DNA from: Nostoc sphaeroides | GTDB taxonomy: Bacteria; Cyanobacteriota; Cyanobacteriia; Cyanobacteriales; Nostocaceae | Assembly (NCBI RefSeq): GCF_003443655.1 | Contig: NZ_CP031941.1 | Coordinates: 863,501 to 927,500, forward strand | Direction: 5' to 3' | DNA: 64,000 bases | Notes under the pieces: generated by a model | The model's input: the letters and a program-made list of their open reading frames with translations, nothing else | Told to the model about the DNA's origin: nothing | Databases searched by the model: none | Position numbers and translations under genes: made by a program | Shown here: piece by piece, positions 1 through 8,051 of the stretch | How positions within the stretch are numbered: position 1 is the first letter of the stretch | How the letters are laid out: every line of letters begins with the position of its first letter

Positions 1-199
1 TAGGAATTTCTCCCAATTGAAAGGTCTGGGGCGTTCCTCCCAATTTTGGCTCACTGCTTTTTGAAGCAGTGGCTTCATTGTGGAGGTTTTTTACCCCGTC
101 ATTTACCTCACATTCTACAGATTGGTCGGTATTTTTGACATCATCTGTCAATAACCAACCGAGATACTGAGATTGTAAGGATTCTGAGTCACTATTCAT
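1..199 (-). CDS. patU: PatU heterocyst-patterning protein, N-terminal part (runs off window)
   Basis: This is the 5' end of a minus-strand gene that continues beyond base 1. It begins with ATG at 197-199 and stays open for 66 codons, reading MNSDSESLQSQYLGWLLTDD and onward. The start lies inside the last codons of hetZ (8-base overlap), which implies translational coupling. In Nostocales, patU (or its split forms patU5/patU3) directly follows hetZ and takes part with it in heterocyst commitment and pattern control. The identification rests on this position and on a start that resembles PatU as I remember it. The visible part has no catalytic motif and is rich in Ser, Glu and Asn. Whether this strain has the fused patU or the split patU5/patU3 arrangement cannot be seen. 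Confidence 0.72.
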   Translation of the reverse strand, partial: MNSDSESLQSQYLGWLLTDDVKNTDQSVECEVNDGVKNLHNEATASKSSEPKLGGTPQTFQLGEIP

Positions 200-1397
200 G
201 AGTAGATGCACCTGATCCGGACACTAATGAGTTACGAATTTCCCAAGCTTGCTCAAGAATCTTAAACCATCGTTTTTGAAGTTGTGCCATTGACAACCCT
301 AAAGTTTTGGCGATTTTTTCATCGGCTTGTCCTTGTTGCTTCAACTCTAGTAAAGACCGTTGCTTATTGTCCAGCTGTGCTGTATATACTTGCCATTGCT
401 GGGGAGTTAAGCCCAAATTGGTGTGCAAAGAAGCTTCCAGCCACTCGTGAACCAATTCCCAACGGTGTAATAAAGCAAACCGAATCAAATGATACTTGAA
501 GCGCTGCTGTAAGTAATCTCTCTGACGAGGCGTTAAACCTAAAATAGACTCAATTTCCTGTGCTGATAGATCCTGGAGGCGCAGCGAAAAGTAATTAGCA
601 CAGTCAGATTGTTGCCGTTCTTCGAGATAATTCATTAATTCTGTAACTACAACGGAACGCAAAGTATCTTCTTCAGGTTCGGGTTCGGCTTGCGTCGCCA
701 TTGTCGAGCGTAATTGATGCACTGCTGGTTCTTCCCAACAACCATCGCCTTCGTTATTGCTGCCTTCTGCGGCTTGTTCTATATCTACACTGGTTTCTGG
801 GGGCTGGTGTTGAGAAAAAGTTTGCGCCCGCAAGATAATTAGCTGCTGCTGACGGCCTGGTAAGGGAATGCGTCGTTTGCCGTAGCGTTCGGTAAATGCC
901 ATGTACTCGGACAATTCTAGAAGCGTTTGAGGGCGATAAGTAACACCAAGTTGATTTTCTCGCCGGAAAGCGTTTAATGCCTCCAGATAAAAACTCTGTA
1001 AGAAATCTTCAATTATAGTCAGTCGCCCTTGATAGCTTAATTGCTTCTGAGGCGGGTTAATGTATCGATAAATAATTGCACTCAGAGTACTGTGTAATTC
1101 TACCCTGCCGCGATTTGAACCCAACTGATAGTACCTGAGACACTGTTGTAGGCGATGCCGAGCCAGGGTCATCGCCGAGCTTTCTACAGACCCAGAAGCT
1201 TGAATACGTTTGCTTTCTTGGCAAATCCGATATACTTCGGTGGTAATACGTCTTGCTACATCGTGGCAATTTTGTTCCGAAGCTTTGGTTGATTGTTGAA
1301 ACTCCCTAGACAGGAGTTGAAAGATCACCTCCACGCCTTTAGAATTTTCTCCCAGAATATTTGCAGATGGAATAGTTGCGGTTGCGGCTGAATTCAT
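192..1397 (-). CDS. hetZ: HetZ heterocyst differentiation protein
   Basis: HetZ is a predicted DNA-binding regulator needed early in heterocyst differentiation, acting with HetR and PatU. The frame is open from a TTG at 1412, but the ATG at 1395-1397 (MNSAATATIPSANI) is preferred. It gives 401 residues, the length I recall for Anabaena HetZ. The C-terminal third has helix-turn-helix-like stretches (for example GLTPRQRDYLQQRF and KIAKTLGLSMAQLQKRW), which fits sigma-factor-like DNA binding. The middle holds a low-complexity acidic linker at roughly residues 205-250. The stop overlaps the patU start by 8 bases, so the two are co-transcribed. Upstream lies a 204-bp divergent intergenic region shared with the gene at 1602. 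No HetR operator was recognised with confidence. Confidence 0.88.
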   Translation of the reverse strand: MNSAATATIPSANILGENSKGVEVIFQLLSREFQQSTKASEQNCHDVARRITTEVYRICQESKRIQASGSVESSAMTLARHRLQQCLRYYQLGSNRGRVELHSTLSAIIYRYINPPQKQLSYQGRLTIIEDFLQSFYLEALNAFRRENQLGVTYRPQTLLELSEYMAFTERYGKRRIPLPGRQQQLIILRAQTFSQHQPPETSVDIEQAAEGSNNEGDGCWEEPAVHQLRSTMATQAEPEPEEDTLRSVVVTELMNYLEERQQSDCANYFSLRLQDLSAQEIESILGLTPRQRDYLQQRFKYHLIRFALLHRWELVHEWLEASLHTNLGLTPQQWQVYTAQLDNKQRSLLELKQQGQADEKIAKTLGLSMAQLQKRWFKILEQAWEIRNSLVSGSGASTHE

Positions 1398-1601
1398 AGT
1401 CTCAGTTTTCAAAAGACCCTAAGTATTTAAATACAACCTGTACGACTGTGGGTATTGGCTTTTTTGATTTTACGTATAAGCTAAACGCAGACCAATCCTA
1501 CATTGAGAATGTGGCTGATTTTATTATTCCCAACTTCGATGGGATTGTTCACACTTTGATAGATGTTATTGCCATTACCCAGGAGCCGTATACAAGTCAT
1601 T
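1398..1601. promoter_or_regulatory. Divergent promoter region of hetZ
   Basis: This 204-bp spacer must carry the start of hetZ-patU transcription (minus strand) and that of the plus-strand gene at 1602, unless promoters lie inside genes. It contains a perfect 12-bp palindrome GTATTTAAATAC at 1423-1434, about 26 bases upstream of the chosen hetZ start. No operator was identified with confidence; the palindrome is only an observation. Confidence 0.35.
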
Positions 1602-2075
1602 ATGGATTTAGAAGCACAAATTCAATTGCTGATTGACAATGCACCCCGCGATGGTATAACACCAAATTTGATTGCAGCAATTGCTCCTGCCCTTAGAGCG
1701 ATCGCTCAAAAATTACGTCACTCCCAGTACTATATTCTCCAAAATTCAGAGTCAAGCTGGGTTTTAACTACATTGAGCAATCTTACTAATCCAGGATTGG
1801 AAAAGCGCGTTCTTTACGCTTTTCCTACCATACAGGATGTCTCTCTAATTTCCCCTGCTGGGCTTGACCCTCAAATGCTAGCTAAAATTATCCCTGTCAC
1901 CCATATTTTGTTCCAATTGGTGGCATTAGAACCCGTAGATAGCATCATTTTTTTGGAGACGCCGGGTAAGACCACTCATACCGTTGAAATTCGGCGAACT
2001 GAACTAGAAAAACTCATGCAGAAACAGCTACGACAACAGCGATCGCCTAAACAGATACCCCCTGATATTGCATAG
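1602..2075 (+). CDS. Conserved cyanobacterial hypothetical protein
   Basis: This 157-residue protein is not recognised as a member of a named family. The frame extends upstream to 1563, but the ATG at 1602 (MDLEAQIQLLIDNAP) begins the part that looks like a folded protein. The composition is soluble, with no signal peptide or membrane segment. The N-terminal half is helical with HSQYYILQNSE and WVLTTLSN motifs, and the C-terminus is basic (MQKQLRQQRSPKQ). It is divergent from hetZ and followed 8 bases later by a strong hairpin terminator, which supports a monocistronic gene. A heterocyst-linked role is only suggested by location. Confidence 0.65.
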   Translation: MDLEAQIQLLIDNAPRDGITPNLIAAIAPALRAIAQKLRHSQYYILQNSESSWVLTTLSNLTNPGLEKRVLYAFPTIQDVSLISPAGLDPQMLAKIIPVTHILFQLVALEPVDSIIFLETPGKTTHTVEIRRTELEKLMQKQLRQQRSPKQIPPDIA

Positions 2076-2082
2076 AAAAAAC

Positions 2083-2120
2083 TTGGATGTGGGATTTTTT
2101 AGATACAATCCCACATCCAA
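2083..2120. terminator. Hairpin terminator between convergent genes
   Basis: There is a perfect 14-bp inverted repeat: left arm TTGGATGTGGGATT at 2083-2096 and right arm at 2107-2120, with a 10-base loop. It begins 8 bases after the stop of the gene at 1602 and is followed by an A/T tract, so it probably terminates that gene. It may also serve the convergent prenyltransferase gene that ends at 2379. Confidence 0.65.
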
Positions 2121-2378
2121 AATTTTAAATCTCAAATTTGTTTGAAAAAGTTTTTGATCAAAATAAATTAATGCCAGTTATCAACCTTCTAGTTCTTTAA
2201 AGAAGCAAGCGATCAGCTTAATTTTCCGCGTAATCTAAAATTGGTTAACAAACAGTTCTCAGTGAACATTTTTCCAAATTTAGTTGACCATTAAGCAAAA
2301 TTTTCCCACCTAAGAACAGGTGGAAGGTTTCGCTTGGGGTCTAAAGTCCCCTAAAGTACCTGTTAACTGGTAATTGAT

Positions 2379-3350
2379 TTAGTAAAGGCGGCTCAGTGTG
2401 TACTCGGCTATGTTAATCAATGCCTGGTGGGATTCTGAAGGTGGTAGAACTGCGAGATGTTCAATTGCTAACTTCGCATGGTGAGCAGCTAACTCTCGCG
2501 CCTGCTGTATGCCTTGACTATCTTGAATTAGTGCTAGTGCTTGCTCTAAATCCCCCTCTTGAGCAAACTCTCTCTCAATCAGCACTTCCAAGGATGGTTT
2601 TTGGGCTAAAGCAAATAAAACGGGTGCAGTCAGATTACCACTTTTAAGATCCGACCCCACTGGTTTACCCAAAGTATCTGTTGTACTGGTGAAATCTAGA
2701 ATGTCGTCAACAATTTGAAATGCTATACCAAAATGACGACCGTAGCTGTATAAATGCTCAACAGTTTCTCGTGAAACTTCGCTGAGTAACCCAGCAGCTT
2801 TAGAACTGTTGGCGATTAACGAAGCTGTTTTGTAATAACTCTTTTGCAGGTAAGTTTCAATAGAGATACTAGCATCAAAACGATTCAATCCCTGCTGAAT
2901 TTCCCCAGTAGCTAGATCCATAATGACTTCTGAGAGGAGTTTCACTACCTCCAAATTGTCCAAATTTGCTAAATACCAGGACGATTGGGCAAAAAGAAAA
3001 TCTCCTGCTAATATGGCAATGCGATTACCGAACAAACTATGAACGGTAGGAACGCCTCGCCTCACATCTGATTCATCTACCACATCGTCATGTACCAAGC
3101 TAGCTGTGTGAATCATTTCTGTAATCTCAGCTAGGCGGCGATGACGCGGTGTAATGTCTTGTTCTAACATTGTTGCCCGCGATATTAGCAGGACAATTGC
3201 TGGTCTGATACGCTTTCCCCCAGCACCGAATAAATGTTCGGCTGCTGCAAACAGAATGGGGTGGCGATTTCCAACTAGCTGTTTTAGGTTATCTGCTAGT
3301 AGTCGCAGGTCTGCTTCCACAGGGGTAAACAGGGAGGTGGCTGGGGTCAT
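2379..3350 (-). CDS. sds: Solanesyl diphosphate synthase-type all-trans polyprenyl transferase
   Basis: This 323-residue trans-prenyltransferase elongates isoprenyl diphosphates, most likely to make the C45 side chain of plastoquinone-9 in cyanobacteria. It shows GGKRIRP (residues 44-50), the first Asp-rich motif DDVVD (88-92) with RR following at 97-98, and the second Asp-rich motif DDILD (215-219), which bind Mg2+ and diphosphate. The length is typical of the long-chain class rather than of CrtE, although geranylgeranyl diphosphate synthases share these motifs and product length cannot be read from sequence alone. It lies downstream of murI on the same strand, separated by about 1.3 kb that contains a small opposite-strand ORF, so it probably has its own promoter. 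Confidence 0.9.
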   Translation of the reverse strand: MTPATSLFTPVEADLRLLADNLKQLVGNRHPILFAAAEHLFGAGGKRIRPAIVLLISRATMLEQDITPRHRRLAEITEMIHTASLVHDDVVDESDVRRGVPTVHSLFGNRIAILAGDFLFAQSSWYLANLDNLEVVKLLSEVIMDLATGEIQQGLNRFDASISIETYLQKSYYKTASLIANSSKAAGLLSEVSRETVEHLYSYGRHFGIAFQIVDDILDFTSTTDTLGKPVGSDLKSGNLTAPVLFALAQKPSLEVLIEREFAQEGDLEQALALIQDSQGIQQARELAAHHAKLAIEHLAVLPPSESHQALINIAEYTLSRLY

Positions 3351-4286
3351 GGATGGGCGGACTCTGACTTAGGTTACGAAAGTTTACATATCCTACACTC
3401 ATTTTAAGATAACCCTGTGCCAGCGCAAAGTTTTCATAAGGTAATCCCATTTTCATGAGTCTATGGGTGATAATTAAGGTTACTGATGTGTTTGTCAATA
3501 AGCAATTATGCTTAATTTCTGCTAAATCATGTTTTAAAGTAACTTAAAACATGATTTATAAGTAGATGGGAATAAATATCAGCTAAAATTCTATTAAGTA
3601 GTTTCCCGGTACGGGTTTACCGCCACATTCCTAAGCAATATTGCCTATTGACAAAATGGATGTAGTCTAATTATTTCACAAGTGAGTCGGACTAAATTTC
3701 TTCAAGACTGAAGTGTGGCTATTCAAAAAATTTGAAATTTAGCAGTCGAATCGGCTCAAAATTTAAGGTCGTTGTGTTACGCTAAAATATAGGAATTTTA
3801 AATTTTTCAGATATTAACACCCGAAAAGTAAGTCACCTAGTAGTTGATTTTACTGGATCGGTGATGTAATTCTAAAATAATTAGTCGTAGCTTAAAATTA
3901 GGGAAATAATTCCTTTTATTTTTCCTACGACCCGTGAACTCCTGGTTTGGAGCTATGCGATATCCCTATGGGAAGCCGCTACACGTCTTAAGCGCACGTT
4001 GAGCGCAAGCATTGCTCCTTTCACAGCAATGTGAGCAAAAATAAAGCAGATCAAGTAGACCGCAAAGAATCATAGTTTTAGATTGCCTTTTAGCAATCTA
4101 AATGCTGTGGGATCTATGGTCTGCAAGAAGCCGCATTAGACAATAAATTATTTATCTGTAGAGAATTCTATCTTTATAGGTAATTTTACCATAGGAAACT
4201 CCAGCCATCAAGAAAGTACTTGCTTGGCTGAGGTTCTACTAATTTTATGGAATTTTATATTTATTTAGAAAGCTGCTAGTAGAACA
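3351..4286. other. Long AT-rich intergenic region with a hairpin
   Basis: No protein gene is supported in these 936 bases. A 10-bp perfect stem TTTAGATTGC / GCAATCTAAA (4077-4086 and 4093-4102) with a 6-base loop could be a terminator or part of a small RNA, but no T-run follows. A dispersed-repeat-like segment (GCGATATCC, GGGAAGCCGC, CTTAAGCGC) lies at about 3955-4000. The right part must hold the promoter of the small gene at 4287, and the left part that of the prenyltransferase. Confidence 0.4.
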
Positions 4287-4484
4287 ATGATTTACGGAAG
4301 TGTACCTATGATGATTTTTATTTTAGCGTCTGGATATTTGTTCACAGTTTACCTGTTATTAGCACTGGCAAAGCGAACAGGTACAAAGACTGTTCCGACA
4401 AGTTTCCCTTCATCTACCGAAGGAAAACACAAGCAGGAGATATCGGTAAGGGCAAAGGTGACTGAAGCAGTTAATAGTCAATAG
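4287..4484 (+). CDS. Small single-span membrane protein, hypothetical
   Basis: This 65-residue ORF has one clear hydrophobic helix near its start (MMIFILASGYLFTVYLLLAL) followed by a short basic and polar tail. An alternative start is the Met at codon 8 or 9. The last codons (AVNSQ) and the stop come from a heptameric repeat tract of the GTCATTT type, suggesting that the repeat has altered the C-terminus. No family is recognised. Coding status rests only on the open frame, the transmembrane segment and the empty context. Confidence 0.4.
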   Translation: MIYGSVPMMIFILASGYLFTVYLLLALAKRTGTKTVPTSFPSSTEGKHKQEISVRAKVTEAVNSQ

Positions 4485-4576
4485 TCATTTGTTATTTGTC
4501 CTTTGTCCTTGGGCATTAAAAAGAGGCTCGGCGCGGGGTGCTGCTCTTGCTGAGGGGAAAATTCTTCTCCCTTACT

Positions 4577-4639
4577 CCCTGCCCCCTGCCCCCTGCCCCC
4601 TGCCCCCTGCCCCCTGCCCCCTGCCCCCTGCCCCCTGCC
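4577..4639. repeat. Heptameric STRR tract (CCCCTGC)
   Basis: About nine head-to-tail copies of a CCCCTGC heptamer abut the 3' end of murI. Short tandemly repeated heptamers of this kind are characteristic of Nostoc/Anabaena genomes. The copy number is likely to vary between strains. Confidence 0.9.
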
Positions 4640-4643
4640 TCCT

Positions 4644-5516
4644 TCAATGGAGTTGGGAAATAGCGGTATCAGTGAAGCAAACCTCTTCAACCATTGGGGT
4701 ATAGCCTAGCCACTGTACTCCTGACTGGGAAAACTGTTTCGGACAACCGCTAACAGCGAAGCGAGTTGGTAGTGGGAGGTGGGTATTTTTTAAGCCTAGC
4801 AAGTCTAACTCTTGGGCACAAGCTGCTACGACATGAACAGCTGGGTCAATCAGTTGGACATGGGAGGGGAGGAGCGATCGCAATACTGGTGTAAGGTGGG
4901 GATAATGAGTACAACCGTGAACTAAAGTGTCAATTTCCTGCTCTAGTAAAGGCTCTAGGTAGGCTCGTGCTACTTCAGCAGTGTAGGGATCATGAATCCG
5001 GTTTTGCTCGATGAGTGGCACAAACTCTGGACATCCAACTTGCCAGACTTGGACATTAGGAGCAATTTCGATTATTGCGTGCTTATAAGCATTACTTTTC
5101 GCTGTAGCCGGAGTGGCAATTACACCAATCCGCTTCCCTTGTTGCACCGCAGCTTTTGCACCTGGTAGGATTACTCCCAAAATCGGTATGTTGAATTCCT
5201 GACGCACGGTTTCAAGGGCTAGGGCAGAACTGGTGTTACAAGCCATAATTACCATTTTTACCTGCTGCTGTTGTAGCCAGGTAATAATTTCACGCGTAAA
5301 TTGTAAAATTTCTGTTTGGGAACGAATTCCGTAAGGGAGTCGAGCTGTATCCCCAAAGTAAACAATTGATTCATTGGGGAGTTGCCGATATAGTTGTCGC
5401 AGTACTGTCAGTCCACCCACACCACTGTCAAAGATGCCAATTGGGGCACGTTGGGGTTCTTGCTCAGAAAAATTGTCAAGATTCGCTTCAAAGATCGAAG
5501 ATGAATACACGGGCAA
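4644..5516 (-). CDS. murI: Glutamate racemase
   Basis: MurI interconverts L- and D-glutamate and supplies D-Glu for peptidoglycan. The 290-residue protein has the family signatures: substrate loop FDSGVGGLTVL near residue 29, the catalytic Cys in ACNTSSA (Cys93) and the second catalytic Cys in GCTHYP (Cys202). The first 24 residues are a non-conserved extension. It is transcribed in the same direction as the two upstream amidase genes (5638-9929) with a 121-bp gap, so the three form a cell-wall cluster. The STRR tract at 4577-4639 begins just past the stop codon. Confidence 0.95.
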   Translation of the reverse strand: MPVYSSSIFEANLDNFSEQEPQRAPIGIFDSGVGGLTVLRQLYRQLPNESIVYFGDTARLPYGIRSQTEILQFTREIITWLQQQQVKMVIMACNTSSALALETVRQEFNIPILGVILPGAKAAVQQGKRIGVIATPATAKSNAYKHAIIEIAPNVQVWQVGCPEFVPLIEQNRIHDPYTAEVARAYLEPLLEQEIDTLVHGCTHYPHLTPVLRSLLPSHVQLIDPAVHVVAACAQELDLLGLKNTHLPLPTRFAVSGCPKQFSQSGVQWLGYTPMVEEVCFTDTAISQLH

Positions 5517-5637
5517 ATATAAATTTAGGTTTTGGGATTTAAAATACAGAATTTAGCAGACAATGTACAAATTGACTACTAAATTCTGGATACCAAAAAA
5601 GTCTAAATACCACCTTTTAATAGTAATTTGTACTATA

Positions 5638-7557
5638 TTAACGCTGTAAGTATTTTAGGATGCCACGAGCGATCGCTTCTGCCATTTGATTTTGATACTC
5701 TGGTGTTCCCAATCTGGGATTGTCTTCTCGACCAGTCATATAACCTGTTTCTACTAAAATCGAGGGCATAGAGCTTTTTCTAAGAACGTAGAATCTGGCT
5801 TTGCGGGTTCCCCGGTCTTTAATTGTGCTGATGTTCTGGAGGATGGTATTGCGAACTACTTCAGCCAGAGCATAACCGCTATCATAATAATATACTTCTA
5901 ACCCATTAACATCAGGGCGATTATCAACCGAATTAGCGTGAATGCTGACAAAGGCAGTCGCATTAACTCGCTCGGCAATTTCTACCCGTCCCTGAAGTTC
6001 TACGAAAAAGTCAGCATCTCGTGTAAGTACAGCCTGTACACCATTTTGCTCTAAAATGGCTGCTACCCTTTTACCAATGGGCAGAATTACGTCCTTTTCT
6101 AAAAGTCCGCCTAGACCTGGGGCACCTGAGTCTTTTCCACCATGTCCTGGGTCAATCACAACTAGTAATTTCCCTCTCTTGACTGAGGGACGCGGCTGTG
6201 GCTGGGAGATAGGACGGGGGTTATCTGTGGGGTTTGGGAATTGACTTAGGTTTGGCGATGGCAGAGGAGGTAAAGTAATAGGGGGTGTGACGCTACCAGA
6301 GCGTTGTAATTCTAAAGCCAAAAGCTGGTCGCCAACTTGATTGAGTTCCCCAATTTGTACGCCGGCTGCTGGTTGAACCAAGACGACGACAGTATTGGAT
6401 TCTTGTGGTTGCAGGCGGACTCGCAGGATAGGGCTATTAGCATTAAAATTCGGGCCTGTCACTTTGGGGGCTAACCGAGCATTGTTGATGGTGATGCGGA
6501 ACAGACCAGAAGTTCTGTCCCAGCCTCCTATAGCAGATAAAGCAAGGTCTGCTCTAATCAGAAGTTGTGTCCCATTACCAGCTAATTGCACAGACTCAAT
6601 GGTAGCAGGTGAGGTGTTAGTAGATGGTATTGGGCGTAGACTATTACCTCCAGGCAACTGGGCAACGCCACGACTGGGCAGAACTACAAAACCACCAATA
6701 CTGCTAGTTGTTGCCCGCCAATTTTGACTATTTTCGTCCACCTGTAAAGTCATCCGAACAACAGATGGGCTTGTTTGTAGTTGGCTGAACTGAATGCGGC
6801 TGACACCATAGCGATTAATCGGCAAATCGCGCTGCCCTAGATTTGGTGATAAAGTAGCGCCAGTAATATCGATATTAACTGCCCTTTGATCGTTGCTACG
6901 ATTTACCTGAATCTGAGGATTACCACCATTGGTGCGGATGAAAAAACCATCGCCTGTGACTTGTAAGTTCTCAATTTGAGTAACTCTGGCGGCAAGTATT
7001 CCGTTTTTAGGCGGATTGACAGGGTTTGGTGTCACTACGTTGTAAATATTTCTTTGGGAGAACACTGATGGAGATGTTCTCGGTGAAGTCTCTGTTGCTA
7101 TAGCTTGTTCTTGTTGCCATCCAGTATTTGAGGGTGTATTTTCAGCCACTGGTGTAGGTAATTGTACCATCCAGCGTTCACGAAGTGTCCCCGCAGAGGA
7201 TTCGCCAGTTGTGCCAACAAATTCTACTCCTTTGGGGTCAAGTGTATAACCAGGAGTCAGTTCAACGACTATGCGCGTTGTTTGTTCGTCAAACTGCCCA
7301 ACCCGGATAGCGCGAATTGCACCGCCCACCTGTTGGGTTAACTGCGGACGCCCAAATGTGGTTCCTGGCAAATCAATTACCAAACGAGTGGGGTTAAAAA
7401 TTAATTGTGCTTGGGGTTGAACATCCCCCGAAGTATTAATTTCCAGACGATTTTGGTTGGTATCAAAACGCCAAGATTGGAGTCTCGCGGCCATTGCCGG
7501 CGACGACAGCATGAAGATAGTTCCAATAGTACTGGATAGTAACCAGTGTAATTTCAC
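5638..7557 (-). CDS. amiC2: N-acetylmuramoyl-L-alanine amidase, AMIN/Amidase_3 (AmiC2-like)
   Basis: This exported zinc amidase cleaves the amide bond between MurNAc and the stem peptide. AmiC-type enzymes in heterocystous cyanobacteria drill the septal nanopores through which septal junctions pass. The 639-residue protein starts with GTG at 7557, preceded by AGGAGAAAGGACT. It has a signal peptide ending near AMAA (residue 24), AMIN domains at about 25-120 and 195-300, a further AMIN-like stretch near 318-420, a Pro-rich linker (430-460) and an Amidase_3 domain from about 463 to the end. The zinc ligands and catalytic Glu appear in IDPGHGGKDSG, SIHAN and VETGY. The upstream neighbour at 8052-9929 is a tandem paralogue, and the shared 5' leader shows that the duplication included the control region. 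Confidence 0.92.
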   Translation of the reverse strand: MKLHWLLSSTIGTIFMLSSPAMAARLQSWRFDTNQNRLEINTSGDVQPQAQLIFNPTRLVIDLPGTTFGRPQLTQQVGGAIRAIRVGQFDEQTTRIVVELTPGYTLDPKGVEFVGTTGESSAGTLRERWMVQLPTPVAENTPSNTGWQQEQAIATETSPRTSPSVFSQRNIYNVVTPNPVNPPKNGILAARVTQIENLQVTGDGFFIRTNGGNPQIQVNRSNDQRAVNIDITGATLSPNLGQRDLPINRYGVSRIQFSQLQTSPSVVRMTLQVDENSQNWRATTSSIGGFVVLPSRGVAQLPGGNSLRPIPSTNTSPATIESVQLAGNGTQLLIRADLALSAIGGWDRTSGLFRITINNARLAPKVTGPNFNANSPILRVRLQPQESNTVVVLVQPAAGVQIGELNQVGDQLLALELQRSGSVTPPITLPPLPSPNLSQFPNPTDNPRPISQPQPRPSVKRGKLLVVIDPGHGGKDSGAPGLGGLLEKDVILPIGKRVAAILEQNGVQAVLTRDADFFVELQGRVEIAERVNATAFVSIHANSVDNRPDVNGLEVYYYDSGYALAEVVRNTILQNISTIKDRGTRKARFYVLRKSSMPSILVETGYMTGREDNPRLGTPEYQNQMAEAIARGILKYLQR

Positions 7558-8051
7558 AGTCCTTTCTCCTAATTCACATTCATGGGAGCCGTCAACATCT
7601 CAACATATTGGCAAATCCTCACACCGTCACCGCGCACACTTGAGTTTTGCGCTGTTATTAAGACACAATGGCGTAAAATATAGCACGCTCTTTTGATTTT
7701 GCCATGCCATGAGCCTATATAAATTTGACTTTCAATTTTAGATTTTAGATTCCTAATTTTAGATTTTTTGATTTTTGGTTCATGGCGGACTAACGCTTTG
7801 ATACACTAACACTCCTTGTGGCGTGAAATAATTCCATTATCGAAAATTTAAAATTATCAACCCCTATCCCTTTATCGGTGGGGTTAATCCAAAATCCAAA
7901 ATCCAAAATTGCTTGGCTTGCAAATCATCAGATGACAATAACAAAGAAGCTACTGCTATCCCGCCGCAAAAATACTTAAATTATTTAGTACTAAATTGGA
8001 TAAAATTGGTAAAGATTAGATGTATTTACTCAATAATTTTGACTAAATTAC
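7558..8051. promoter_or_regulatory. Upstream region of amiC2
   Basis: This 494-bp spacer lies between the tandem amidase genes. Its first 110 bases match the leader of the upstream amiC copy (shared AGGAG ribosome-binding site, then CATGGGAGC, GTCAAC, ATCTCAAC, ACACCGTCACC segments), indicating a duplicated 5' region. The remainder is AT-rich with repeated AAAATCCAAAAT-type words. No gene is supported here. Confidence 0.5.

Noticed and set aside
1448-1636. A 62-codon plus-strand ORF upstream of the gene at 1602
   Set aside because: It lies in the divergent promoter region, overlaps the real gene in another frame and has no ribosome-binding site.
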